NCBI GenBank assembly: GCA_963700925.1
Contig: OY969553.1
Span: 1,302,001-1,366,000, forward strand
Direction: 5' to 3'
Length of the DNA stretch: 64,000 nt
Origin: CAWJMD01 sp963700925
Lineage (GTDB): Bacteria > Actinomycetota > Actinomycetes > Actinomycetales > CAWJMD01
Shown here: in pieces, positions 56,837-64,000 of the stretch
Layout: every line of letters starts with the position of its first letter
How positions within the stretch are numbered: the stretch's first letter is position 1
Program-made: the position numbers and the translations under genes
The notes under the pieces: model-generated
Database searches by the model: none
Seen by the model: the letters and a program-made list of their open reading frames with translations, nothing else
Told to the model about the DNA's origin: nothing

Positions 56837-58476
56837 CTTCGACCGCCTCTGAGACCACGACTGGGACCACCGACACGCCTCCCAGCGGCCGCACCGGCAC
56901 GTCGTACGACGTCATCGTCATCGGCGGAGGCCACAACGGTCTGACGAACGCCGCCTACCTCGCGAAGTCCGGCTTGCGCACGCTGGTGCTCGAGCAGCGG
57001 CACCTGGTCGGCGGCGCGGCCATCACCGAGGAGCTGCGGCCGGGGTTCTCGTTCACCACGTTCTCCTACGCGCTCAGCCTGCTGCGACCGGAGATCATCC
57101 ACGAGCTGAACCTGGTCGAGCACGGCTTCATGCCGCTGATGATGCCGTCGGACTTCCACCCGACCGGCGACGGGGACTACCTGCTGTTCGGCAACGACCA
57201 CGAGCAGAACGTGCAGATGATCCGGCGGCACTCGCCGCACGACGCCGACGCGTACACCCGCTACCACTACGACCTCGACCGCGTCATCCAGGCGGTGCGG
57301 CCGCTGTTCGACAACCCCCCGCCGAACATCTTCGGCACCGACCCGGAGGACCAGGCCGACGTCGGCTGGATGCTCAAGCACCTCGGCGGCCTGGAGCAGA
57401 AGGTGGTGCACGACACCGTCCGGCTGCTGACCGGCAGCGCGGCCGACTGGCTCGACGACTACTTCGAGCACGAGGCGATCAAGGGCTACCACGCGTCGTC
57501 CTCGATCATCGGCTCCCAGATCGGCCCGATGTCCGGCGGCTCCGGGTTGGTCCTGCTGTTCCACAAGATGGGTGAGCACGACGGACACCTCGGCTCGTGG
57601 GCGTTCCACAAGGGCGGGAACGGCGGGTTCACCCAGGTGCTCGCGCGCGCAGCGCAGGCCCACGGCACCGAGATCGAGCTCAACGCGCACGTTGACCGGG
57701 TCCTGACCCACGAAGGCCGAGCGACCGGGGTGGTTCTGGCCGACGGCACCGAGCTCACGGCGCCGGTCGTGGTCTCGGCGCTCGACGCGCGTCGTACCTT
57801 CCTCGAGCTCGTCAACCCGCGCGAGCTGCCCGACGACCTGGTCGACAACGTCCGGCGTACCCGCTACCGCGGCGTCTCCGCGAAGGTGAACTTCGCCCTC
57901 GACGGGCTGCCCGAGTTCCCCGGGATGCCCGGGTCCGCGGACCCCTTCGGCGGCTTCCTCAACATCGGACCCACCATCGAGTACATCGAGCGTGCCTACG
58001 ACGCCGCCAAGTACGGCTGGTACTCCGAGCGGCCCTACATGGACGCGTCCATGCAGTCGGTCATCGACCCCGACATGGCTCCGCCCGGCAAGCACGTGCT
58101 CTCGTGCTTCGTCCAGTACGCGCCGTACGAGCTCAAGGGCAGCGACTGGGACACCGAGCGGGAGCCCTTCGGAGACAAGGCGCAGGCGGTGCTCGAGGAG
58201 CACTTCCCGGGGTTCGGCAAGCTGGTGCTGCAGCGCGAGGTCGTCACGCCGCTGGACATCGAGCGGACGACAGGTCTGACGGAGGGCAACATCTTCGCCG
58301 GCGAGTTCCTCGCCCCGCAGATGTACTTCTTCCGCCCCTCGCCGGGGTGGAGCCAGTACGCAACTCCGATCGACGGCTACTACCAGTGCGGCTCCGGCAC
58401 CCACCCAGGTGGCTGCGTGATCGGCTCACCCGGCCGGATGGCCAGCGAGCGGATCCTGCGCGACCGCGCGCGGTGA
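56833..58476 (+). CDS. Phytoene-dehydrogenase-like FAD-dependent oxidoreductase
   Basis: A 547-residue flavoprotein: dinucleotide fold YDVIVIGGGHNGLTNAAYLAKSGLRTLVLE (residues ~25-54), GGAAITEELRPGFSFTTFSYALSLLRPE, HKGGNGGFTQVLARAAQAHGTEIELNAHV (second FAD contact) and a C-terminal GSGTHPGGCVIGSPGRMASERIL. This is the CrtI/PYROXD2-like amine-oxidase branch, not a carotenoid gene (no crtB/crtE near). ATGA overlap with the GcvT-like gene means the two act together, for example oxidation of a methylated amine with the methyl group passed to THF. Substrate unknown. Confidence 0.88.
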   Translation: MTSTASETTTGTTDTPPSGRTGTSYDVIVIGGGHNGLTNAAYLAKSGLRTLVLEQRHLVGGAAITEELRPGFSFTTFSYALSLLRPEIIHELNLVEHGFMPLMMPSDFHPTGDGDYLLFGNDHEQNVQMIRRHSPHDADAYTRYHYDLDRVIQAVRPLFDNPPPNIFGTDPEDQADVGWMLKHLGGLEQKVVHDTVRLLTGSAADWLDDYFEHEAIKGYHASSSIIGSQIGPMSGGSGLVLLFHKMGEHDGHLGSWAFHKGGNGGFTQVLARAAQAHGTEIELNAHVDRVLTHEGRATGVVLADGTELTAPVVVSALDARRTFLELVNPRELPDDLVDNVRRTRYRGVSAKVNFALDGLPEFPGMPGSADPFGGFLNIGPTIEYIERAYDAAKYGWYSERPYMDASMQSVIDPDMAPPGKHVLSCFVQYAPYELKGSDWDTEREPFGDKAQAVLEEHFPGFGKLVLQREVVTPLDIERTTGLTEGNIFAGEFLAPQMYFFRPSPGWSQYATPIDGYYQCGSGTHPGGCVIGSPGRMASERILRDRAR

Positions 58477-58485
58477 ACCCAGCCC

Positions 58486-58926
58486 CTACGCCAGCTCGGC
58501 CTTCCCGCGACTGGAGAACCATCCGGCTCCGTAGCTGATCAGGATCTCGTCCCCGACCTCGATACCGGTCGCGGCAGTCACGGTCATCGTGTCCGACCCC
58601 ACAGTCCATACGGCGTTCGGCGTCGCGGAGTGGTTGTACAAGGCACCGAATCCCAGGGGCAGTGCTGCAGTCTGTGCCAGCCCGGGCGGCAGCCGCACGC
58701 AGTAGTCGGCGAGCGCGCGCTGAGCCAGTCCGGTCAAGGGAAGCAGGGGGCAACGCTCGATCACCTGGCCGGCAGCGAGAGTCTCGGCCGCGAAGACGCC
58801 GAGGCCGCCACGTTGCGACGGCTCCGCGACCAGTGCCGCGAACCAGCCGAATCGCTCGTTCACGGTGGCGGCCACGCTGGAATGGTAGGTCGGTGTCGGG
58901 AAGGCGGTCGATGCCCAGGTACTCAT
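58486..58926 (-). CDS. SET-domain protein
   Basis: A 146-residue protein whose residues ~35-140 follow the SET fold: GLGVFAAETLAAGQVIERCPLLPL, LGFGALYNHSATPNAVW (the NHSxxPN substrate/cofactor motif) and GIEVGDEILISYGAGW (GEEIxIxYG). Bacterial stand-alone SET proteins of this type are mostly uncharacterised; a lysine methyltransferase role is suggested by the fold. ATG 58926 has no clear ribosome site. Converges on the flavoprotein gene with nine bases between stops. Confidence 0.82.
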   Translation of the reverse strand: MSTWASTAFPTPTYHSSVAATVNERFGWFAALVAEPSQRGGLGVFAAETLAAGQVIERCPLLPLTGLAQRALADYCVRLPPGLAQTAALPLGFGALYNHSATPNAVWTVGSDTMTVTAATGIEVGDEILISYGAGWFSSRGKAELA

Positions 58927-59020
58927 TGCGGCGCGTTCGCTGCCTGGCCTACGATCGCGCAGCGGGCAGCGTATGGCGAGGTGGAACTCTGCAAACCACT
59001 ATCGATACTGGGGTTTCGCA

Positions 59021-59323
59021 ATGGCCGATGACTCGGAGCAGTTGGTGCGGGCCGCATCTCTAGCGGCGGTCAGCAGTTCGATCAGGTCGTCGAGAGCAAC
59101 GTCGGTGCGGGTAGATGCGGCTGAGTGGCATCTCCAGCGCATCGTCGAGATCGCGTCCAGCGTCGACACGCGAAGGATGCGCGAGAGGGACACGGGAGAG
59201 GCGGACGACGCGACCATCGATGACATCGCCGGTGTCGTCGACCCCGGCGCCGAGTACATCCAAGACGTCGCCCGGCGCGCACAGGCGGCGCTCGATGCAC
59301 TCGCCAAGCGTCGTGACGCCTAG
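59021..59323 (+). CDS. Hypothetical protein (100 aa)
   Basis: A soluble, largely helical protein starting MADDSEQLVRAASLAAVSSS, with a charged middle (RMRERDTGEADDATIDDIAG) and Ala/Arg-rich C-terminal helix. No recognised family. ATG 59021 is supported by a TATCGAT about 21 bases upstream as a possible -10; the frame reaches 58973. It is followed 46 bp later by another small unknown gene, probably co-transcribed. Lower GC in its upstream region than neighbours. Confidence 0.5.
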   Translation: MADDSEQLVRAASLAAVSSSIRSSRATSVRVDAAEWHLQRIVEIASSVDTRRMRERDTGEADDATIDDIAGVVDPGAEYIQDVARRAQAALDALAKRRDA

Positions 59324-59369
59324 CCGGCGCCGCAAGGACCAACCGTGAAGTTCGAGCCGAGGGTGGTGC

Positions 59370-59711
59370 GTGCAGATGCCATGGGATGGTGAGTCGGTCC
59401 TGAGCTCAGCGGGTGACCTGATGATGGCCCTCGCCGAGGTGCAGGCGCATGAGCTGGAGGCCTCGGGGCACTTGGCCGCCGCGACCACATCGGCAGTGAC
59501 CGGTTCGGCGTTGCACGCCGAAGCGTTCGTCATCACCGCCCTGGGCAACCACGGCACCGGGGCATTCGCACACGAGGTCTCTCACCAGATCCTTGCGGAC
59601 GCCGCGCACCACGCGCATGCGGCGGCGGATGCGGCTCACGCGGCCTGGGACGCATTCGCAGTCGGAGGCCCCCATGCGCCGCCCAAGGAACCAATGCAGC
59701 ACACCAAGTGA
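59370..59711 (+). CDS. Hypothetical Ala/His-rich protein (113 aa)
   Basis: An Ala-rich helical protein with many histidines (LHAEAFVITALGNHGTGAFAHEVSHQILADAAHHAHAAADAAHAAWDAF); no membrane segment or recognised domain. The histidine spacing is not a known metal motif. GTG 59370 lies six bases after GAGGG; ATG 59376 is possible. Converges on the histidine kinase gene. Pairing with the preceding small gene is the only context clue. Confidence 0.5.
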   Translation: MQMPWDGESVLSSAGDLMMALAEVQAHELEASGHLAAATTSAVTGSALHAEAFVITALGNHGTGAFAHEVSHQILADAAHHAHAAADAAHAAWDAFAVGGPHAPPKEPMQHTK

Positions 59712-59741
59712 GGACCCGGGCTCTGGACCTAGCCGGACCCT

Positions 59742-61100
59742 TCAGGAGGTCGTCGGCAACCTGAGGACGAAGCGCGCGCCCTTTCCGTAGTCGGCAGCCG
59801 GATCGAGCGTCAGGCTGCCACCGTGGCGCTCGGCGATGTCGCGCGCTATGGCCAGGCCGAGACCGGCGCCACCGTCCGAGCCATGGCGGGCCTCGTCGAG
59901 TCGGGTGAACCGCTCGAAGATCTTGTCGCGCTGGTCGACCGGCACGCCAGGGCCGTCGTCTGCGACCGTGAGCACGGCATGGTCTCCGTCTGCCTGAGAG
60001 AGGCTGACGCTGATGCCGGTTCGCGAATGCCGGAGCGCGTTGTCGAGGAGGTTGCCGACCGCTCGCCGCAGCTGGGCTCGGTCGCCCCTCACCTGGACGG
60101 GCAGGACGGCGCTGCGGTCGACCTGCACGCCGCCTTGGGCGCCGAGCGGCCCGACCAGTTCGTCGACGACATGGTCGAGGTCAACGGGCTCCGACCGCGC
60201 TGCGGCCAAGACACCGGCGTCGCCGCGCGCCAGTAGCAGCAGGTCGTCCACGAGCCGCTGGAGGGTCGCGACCTCGGCGAGGACGCTGCGATGGGTCGCC
60301 GCAGAGTCGGCGGTGGCGGGGTGCGCCAGGTCGACCTCGAGCTCCGAACGCATCCGCGTCAGAGGGCTCCGTAGCTCGTGCGAAGCGTCCCCGACAAACC
60401 GTCGCTGCCGCTCCGACGAGTCGTGCAGCCGGTCGAGCATCGCGTTCATCGTGTGCGCCAGCCGGGCGATCTCGTCGTGTGTCCCAGGCTCGGGAACCCT
60501 GCGCTCGAGGTGCTGTCCGGAGATCCGGTCGACCTCGGCGCGGATGTGCTCGACCGGGCGCAGGCTGCGTCCGACCGACCACCAGACCACCGCAGCGAGC
60601 GCCAGAGCACTCAGCGGTACGGACACGGCCAGCGGCCTGGCCAACGCTGTGGTGCTCTCTTCGACGTCGTCCAGGTCTGCCGCAACGTGGATCGTACCGT
60701 CGACGACCGGTCGCGACAGGACACGGGCGGCTCCGACCCCGCCCGGCAGGTCGGCCGTGACAACGACCCCCTCCCCGAGGGTCCCGACCCTCCATTCCGG
60801 CTCGCCCGCCTGGGCTGCAGACGACACCGCGACAGTGCCGTCGGCGGCGACGAGCTGGAAGAAGAAGTCGTCATCCGACGCACGCGGCATGTCCACACCG
60901 TTGTTGAGCTGGAGGGTCAGCGAGTCCGCCTGCAGCGCAAGGGCTTCGTCCAGGTTGTCGGTGAGCGTCGACCGCGAGGCGAGCACTACGGCGACGCTCA
61001 CGGCCGAGAGCACGACCAGCACGGCGAGCGTGGCCAGGGCGGTGACACGGAACCTGAGAGTGCCGAGTACCTCCCGTCCACGCGCCGGTAGATCGGTCAT
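59742..61100 (-). CDS. EnvZ/BaeS-like sensor histidine kinase
   Basis: A 452-residue kinase: helix ~18-42, a periplasmic sensor of ~115 residues, helix ~158-178, HAMP ~180-232, HisKA ~238-300 with RRFVGDASHELRSPLTRMRSELEV (His ~246) and HATPase_c ~340-450 (QLRRAVGNLLDNALRHSRTG; VADDGPGVPVDQRDKIFERF; GAGLGLAIARDIAERHGG). ATG 61100 overlaps the response regulator stop (ATGA). With the divergent PepSY protein and lipoprotein it forms a sensor unit common in actinobacteria for envelope or metal stress. Confidence 0.93.
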   Translation of the reverse strand: MTDLPARGREVLGTLRFRVTALATLAVLVVLSAVSVAVVLASRSTLTDNLDEALALQADSLTLQLNNGVDMPRASDDDFFFQLVAADGTVAVSSAAQAGEPEWRVGTLGEGVVVTADLPGGVGAARVLSRPVVDGTIHVAADLDDVEESTTALARPLAVSVPLSALALAAVVWWSVGRSLRPVEHIRAEVDRISGQHLERRVPEPGTHDEIARLAHTMNAMLDRLHDSSERQRRFVGDASHELRSPLTRMRSELEVDLAHPATADSAATHRSVLAEVATLQRLVDDLLLLARGDAGVLAAARSEPVDLDHVVDELVGPLGAQGGVQVDRSAVLPVQVRGDRAQLRRAVGNLLDNALRHSRTGISVSLSQADGDHAVLTVADDGPGVPVDQRDKIFERFTRLDEARHGSDGGAGLGLAIARDIAERHGGSLTLDPAADYGKGARFVLRLPTTS

Positions 61101-61768
61101 GGCGTTCGCAGCCGGTAGCCCGCTCCACGCACCGTTTCGATGCTGTGGCAGTCGAACGGGTCGTCGACCTTGCGGCGCAGCCGGGCGACGTAGACCTCGA
61201 CCACGTTCGGGTCACCCTCGAAGTCGTCCTCCCACACGCCGGCAAGGATGTCGCGCTTGGAGACCACCGTGCCGGCCCGCCGAACCAGGTAGGCGAGCAG
61301 GTCGAACTCACGTGCGGTGAGCGGAACTTCGCGGTCACGACGGTGAACTGAACGTGCGCGGGGCTCGATCCGCAGGTCACCCACGACCAGTGGGGGCGGA
61401 TCGCCGAGCGCCGCACGCCGCAGAAGGGCGTGCAGCCGCGCCACCAGCACGGCGAACGAGAAGGGCTTCGTCAGGTAGTCGTCTGCGCCGGTGTCGAGAC
61501 CCTGGGCCTCGTCACGGGCGCTGTCCCTCGCCGTGAGCATGAGGATCGGGGTGGTGTCGCCCGCGCCACGGAGGTCGGCACAGACCCGGTAGCCACTGCG
61601 ACCAGGGAGCATCACGTCCAAGACGATCAGGTCGTACGAACCCTCCTGAGCGCGCCAGAGCCCATCCGTCCCGTCGACGGCGACCTCCACCACGAAACCC
61701 TCTGCCGCCAGCCCGCGCCTCAGAGCGGCCGCGACCTTGGCGTCGTCCTCGACCAGCAGCAGCTTCAC
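61097..61768 (-). CDS. OmpR/PhoB-family response regulator
   Basis: A 223-residue regulator: receiver ~1-115 (KLLLVEDDAKVAAALRRGL; Asp51 in LIVLDVMLPGRSG; LTARDS; TKPFSF) and a winged-helix DNA-binding domain ~128-220 (REVPLTAREFDLLAYLVRRAGTVVSKRDILAGVWEDDFEGDPNVVEVYVARLRRKVD). GTG 61768 follows GGGAGGAGGTGCACG; the upstream frame to 61819 is unlikely. The 11-bp-periodic repeats at 61813-61850 lie 45-80 bp upstream and are a good autoregulatory binding site. Confidence 0.94.
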   Translation of the reverse strand: MKLLLVEDDAKVAAALRRGLAAEGFVVEVAVDGTDGLWRAQEGSYDLIVLDVMLPGRSGYRVCADLRGAGDTTPILMLTARDSARDEAQGLDTGADDYLTKPFSFAVLVARLHALLRRAALGDPPPLVVGDLRIEPRARSVHRRDREVPLTAREFDLLAYLVRRAGTVVSKRDILAGVWEDDFEGDPNVVEVYVARLRRKVDDPFDCHSIETVRGAGYRLRTP

Positions 61769-61812
61769 CGTGCACCTCCTCCCGGTCCCTTCCAGATCAT
61801 CGTCCTCTCCTG

Positions 61813-61850
61813 CTGACACCGCGCTGACACCGCGCTGACACCGCGCTGAA
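61813..61850. promoter_or_regulatory. Three 11-bp CTGACACCGCG direct repeats (predicted OmpR-type operator)
   Basis: CTGACACCGCG at 61813-61823, 61824-61834 and 61835-61845, then CTGAA and, further on, GTCAG and TTCAG. An 11-bp period puts every CTGAC on one DNA face, the layout OmpR/PhoB/PhoP regulators use. It sits between the response regulator and the divergent PepSY gene. Confidence 0.7.
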
Positions 61851-61937
61851 CCGTCAGCGTGCGTTCAGGTGTGGTGGCGCAGAGTGGTTGCGACAGAGCC
61901 AGACCAGCAACCGGACCAGTTCGACGGAGGCAGAGAG

Positions 61938-62273
61938 ATGACCGCGAACAGCAGGAAGATCGCCCTGGTGACGGGTGTCGCCACGGTTCTCGTGGGCGGG
62001 GCGGGAGTAGCCGCGGCCAGCAGCGCGGGTGACGACACGGAGCCGTCGCTGAAGGGTGCCGATCTGAGCCGCGCCAGCGAGGCCGCCCTGGCCCACACCG
62101 GCGGCGGAAGGGTTACCGGCACCGAGGTCCGCGACGAGGAGAGCTACTACGAGGTCGAGGTGACGCTCGATGACGGCTCGCAGGTCGACGTGCAGCTCGA
62201 CGAGTCGTTCGCGGTGGTCGAGGGGCTGAGCGAGGTCGAAGGTAACGACGGTGGCACCGACGACAAGGACTGA
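61938..62273 (+). CDS. PepSY-domain exported protein
   Basis: A 111-residue protein: signal peptide or membrane anchor ~1-28 (IALVTGVATVLVGGAGVAAASS), then a PepSY domain ~40-100 (DLSRASEAALAHTGGGRVTGTEVRDEESYYEVEVTLDDGSQVDVQLDESF), ending in an acidic tail. PepSY domains often modulate proteases or kinases; location divergent from a histidine kinase/response regulator pair is typical. ATG 61938 follows GGAGGCAGAGAG. It overlaps the lipoprotein gene by 23 bp. Confidence 0.88.
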   Translation: MTANSRKIALVTGVATVLVGGAGVAAASSAGDDTEPSLKGADLSRASEAALAHTGGGRVTGTEVRDEESYYEVEVTLDDGSQVDVQLDESFAVVEGLSEVEGNDGGTDDKD

Positions 62274-63060
62274 CGGCCGCGTCGGCGCCGTCCTGGTGTC
62301 GCTGATTTCGGTGGCGCCGGTTCTCGGCTGCTCGTCGGACGGCGGGACGACATCGCCACGTGTGCAGGAGTCCTCGCTCGACAGCGCGGGAACGTCCGCA
62401 ACACGTCTGCCCCAGGGCAGCGACCCGGTCGAGCTCGACCCCGCCGACTTCACGATCGAGATCACGAACCGGTACTGGCCGATGGAGGTCGGCGATCGCT
62501 GGGTGTTGGAGGAGACCGACGACGAGGGAGGAACGCAGAGGGTCGAGGTGACGGTGCTCGACGAGACCAAGACGGTCGCGGCAGGGATCGAGGCGCGTGT
62601 CGTGCACGACCTGGTGACCGACGCGGACGGCTCCGTCGTCGAGGACACCTACGACTGGTACGCACAGGACTCGAGCGGCAACCTCTGGTACCTCGGTGAG
62701 GAGACGGCGGAGTACGAGAACGGCAAGGTCGTCTCGACCGAGGGCTCCTGGGAGGCCGGCAAGGACGGTGCCCAGGCGGGCATCGCCGTGCCGGCCGAAC
62801 CGACGCCGGGAATGACGTACCGCCAGGAGTACCTGGCCGACGAGGCCGAGGACGTGGCCATCGTGCTGTCGACCGACGAGCAGGTCGAGACACCAACGGG
62901 CACCTACAGCAGAGCGCTCCTGACGCGTGACACGACTCCCCTCCAGCCGGAGATCTCCGAGCTGAAGCTCTACGCACCCGGGGTGGGACCGGTGATGGTG
63001 CTGCAGAGCTCGGGCGGCGCCGCCCGCGAGGTGCTGGTGGAGACCACGCGGACCCCATGA
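62251..63060 (+). CDS. Lipoprotein of the PepSY operon
   Basis: A 269-residue lipoprotein with lipobox VLGC (Cys27), a Ser/Thr linker and a beta-rich domain ~65-265 starting FTIEITNRYWPMEVGDRWVLEETDDEGGTQRVEVTVLDETK, with DTYDWYAQDSSGNLWYLGEETAEYENGKVVSTEGSWEAG and a C-terminal YAPGVGPV. The W-x-Y-L-G-E pattern recurs in uncharacterised actinobacterial lipoproteins. GTG 62251 begins inside the PepSY gene (23-bp overlap), so both are co-expressed. It may be the ligand-sensing part of the two-component unit. Confidence 0.75.
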   Translation: MAPTTRTDGRVGAVLVSLISVAPVLGCSSDGGTTSPRVQESSLDSAGTSATRLPQGSDPVELDPADFTIEITNRYWPMEVGDRWVLEETDDEGGTQRVEVTVLDETKTVAAGIEARVVHDLVTDADGSVVEDTYDWYAQDSSGNLWYLGEETAEYENGKVVSTEGSWEAGKDGAQAGIAVPAEPTPGMTYRQEYLADEAEDVAIVLSTDEQVETPTGTYSRALLTRDTTPLQPEISELKLYAPGVGPVMVLQSSGGAAREVLVETTRTP

Positions 63061-63127
63061 GCGGATGATCGCGCCGACGCGTGGCGTTCAGCCTGAACGA
63101 GACCGTCCCGACCGAGGAGGCTGACCG

Positions 63128-63502
63128 GTGCCCGTCCAGCTCAACCACACGATCATCAACGCGTCCGACAAGAAGGCGTCGGCGAGCCTCCTCGTCGAGA
63201 TGCTGGGGTTGCCGGCTCCGACGACCTTCGGTCCGTTCCTCGTCGTGCAAGTCGACAACGACGTGTCCCTCGACTTCATCGACGCGGGGCGCGTGCACCC
63301 TCAGCACTACGCCTTTCTGGTCAGCGAGGAGGAGTTCGACCAGATCCACGCAAGGATCGTGGAACGTGGGCTGACGTACTGGGCGGATCCCCATCACCGG
63401 ACGGTGAACGAGATCAACACGAACGACGGCGGACGCGGTCTGTACTGGGACGACCCCGACGGCCACGTGCTGGAGATCATCACGCGCCCCTACGGGGGAT
63501 GA
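63128..63502 (+). CDS. VOC-superfamily protein
   Basis: A 124-residue single-domain glyoxalase-fold protein: VQLNHTIINASDKKASASLLVEMLGLP (residues 3-29, metal His6), VQVDNDVSLDFIDAGRVHPQHYAFLVSEEEFDQIHARI (His in QHYAF) and GRGLYWDDPDGHVLEIITRPYG (Glu in LEII). The three ligands His, His and Glu are all present, so it should bind a metal and catalyse a reaction on an unknown small molecule. GTG 63128 follows GAGGAGGCTGACC. Confidence 0.88.
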   Translation: MPVQLNHTIINASDKKASASLLVEMLGLPAPTTFGPFLVVQVDNDVSLDFIDAGRVHPQHYAFLVSEEEFDQIHARIVERGLTYWADPHHRTVNEINTNDGGRGLYWDDPDGHVLEIITRPYGG

Positions 63503-63631
63503 GCCTCGGGATGAGCTCGGGCTGCCCACTGGGTTGCCCACGAGCCGTGACGTGGCTGTCACTGGCCCACCGCAAGTCCCTCGTTACTGGACCTTTCGTC
63601 GCCACCTCCTCTGACTAGCGTTCACGTATCC

Positions 63632-63653
63632 GAGCGTCAGAAGAGCGTCAGAA
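63632..63653 (+). promoter_or_regulatory. 11-bp direct repeat GAGCGTCAGAA upstream of SnoaL-like gene
   Basis: Two exact copies (63632-63642, 63643-63653) plus GAG. GTCAG is the complement of the CTGAC in the repeats at 61813, with the same 11-bp period, and a further CTGAC lies at 63611-63615. It is 26-47 bp before the ATG at 63679. Confidence 0.55.
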
Positions 63654-63678
63654 GAGTTGGTACCGAAGGGAGATCGTC

Positions 63679-64000
63679 ATGCGCGTGAACGTGACGTCAG
63701 TACTGCTGGGCCTGTTCGCGGTGGGGAGCGTCGTTGCGACGGGCCAGCCCGTGGACGGTGACGCTGCAGTCAGGCACCACCCAGGTCGCAGCTGCGAGGC
63801 CAGGTTCGACGCCGCGCAGAGGGCCGACATGGAGTCGTTCCGTGACTACGACGCCGAGACGTTCCGAGCGGTGCACGACCGGGACGCCGTCAGCATCTTC
63901 CCGAGCGGAGCCCGCTTCGCAGGGGTCGACGCCATCATGACCGCCCTGGAGGGCCACTTCGAGGGTCGCGAGGCGGTCTGGTCGTGGACTGAGCTGAACC
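63679..64000 (+). CDS. Secreted SnoaL-like (NTF2-fold) protein, 3' end outside window
   Basis: 107 codons are visible. A signal peptide ~1-22 (VTSVLLGLFAVGSVVATG) is followed by an NTF2-like start: RFDAAQRADMESFRDYDAETFRAVHDRDAVSIFPSGARFAGVDAIMTALEGHFEGREAVWSWTEL, the DUF4440/SnoaL_3 pattern of a cone-shaped alpha+beta pocket protein. ATG 63679 follows AAGGGAGATCGTC. Function unknown; its promoter repeats suggest control by the two-component system at 59.7-61.8 kb. Confidence 0.8.
   Translation, partial: MRVNVTSVLLGLFAVGSVVATGQPVDGDAAVRHHPGRSCEARFDAAQRADMESFRDYDAETFRAVHDRDAVSIFPSGARFAGVDAIMTALEGHFEGREAVWSWTELN

Noticed and set aside
56833..58476. Carotenoid biosynthesis gene (phytoene desaturase)
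   Set aside because: The CrtI-like fold is shared by many amine-oxidase-type enzymes; no phytoene synthase, GGPP synthase or cyclase gene is near, and it is fused by overlap to a GcvT-like gene.
1..64000. tRNA, rRNA, insertion sequences or prophage
   Set aside because: Looked for but no cloverleaf-like segment, transposase, integrase or phage structural gene was recognised; absence by eye is not proof for small RNAs.

Overview
The window is very GC-rich, almost fully coding DNA with many GTG starts and chains of ATGA/GTGA stop-start overlaps. Together with an F420-type PPOX enzyme, a paaABCDE operon, a Tad (Flp pilus) locus of actinobacterial type and DivIVA-like coiled-coil proteins, this points to a high-GC Actinomycetota. 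My inference is a Nocardioidaceae-like genus (Aeromicrobium/Nocardioides type). No rRNA, tRNA, CRISPR, transposase, integrase or phage gene was seen, so the window reads as chromosomal core plus some lineage-specific cassettes.

Layout. 1-9 kb: housekeeping block (5'-truncated-at-window-edge galU, a peptidoglycan-binding-like protein, 5-formyl-THF cyclo-ligase, a penicillin-acylase-family hydrolase, a CvrA/NhaP2-type cation:proton antiporter, an FmdB zinc ribbon preceded by a CIRCE-like element, MTA phosphorylase, a SAF-domain protein and mscL). 8.8-13.3 kb: MoxR / DUF58 / VWA operon, divergent from a membrane protein with a degenerate kinase-like N-lobe. 13.4-16.3 kb: two overlapping coiled-coil genes. 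16.3-19.2 kb: a metal/cobalamin receptor divergent from a MerB-like protein, then a VWA lipoprotein. 19.3-23.6 kb: the B12-dependent fused mutase icmF with a palindromic operator, a repeat-rich spacer, a small basic protein and a MarR regulator. 23.6-29.9 kb: VOC protein, PPOX protein, PaaR-like TetR and paaABCDE with a clear promoter and operator, then a PIG-L deacetylase.

30-46 kb is a Tad pilus region. A lipoprotein, two paralogous two-TM proteins and a large protein with a Flp-type prepilin leader lie on the plus strand (30.5-33.8 kb). A lipoprotein, an OmpA-domain protein, a TadG-like protein and the Flp pilin lie on the minus strand (33.9-36.7 kb). A tightly overlapping minus-strand operon follows: zinc-ribbon protein, cpaB, a TadZ-TadE fusion, tadE, tadA, tadB, tadC, a histidine kinase and a LuxR-type response regulator (45.6 to 36.9 kb). 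No prepilin peptidase or peptidase-like gene lies in the window.

46-64 kb: VWA and other surface proteins, an RHH-like RGG protein, a GH65 phosphorylase, a decayed PPOX gene and a cupin. Next comes an amino-acid-type ABC transporter with a TetR regulator, a GcvT-like protein and a phytoene-dehydrogenase-like flavoprotein, which looks like an uptake and degradation cluster for an unknown (probably methylated) substrate under one regulator. The window ends with a SET-domain protein, two small unknown genes, an OmpR-type two-component system divergent from a PepSY protein, a lipoprotein, a VOC protein and a truncated SnoaL-like secreted protein.

The observations I rate most interesting are the TadZ-TadE fusion, in which the predicted prepilin leader is an entire ATPase; the large prepilin-like protein with its flanking paralogues; 11-bp-periodic CTGAC repeats at three loci, two of them beside an OmpR-type regulator; the CIRCE-like element before the FmdB gene; and the matched TetR-type operators of the transporter/GcvT/flavoprotein cluster.
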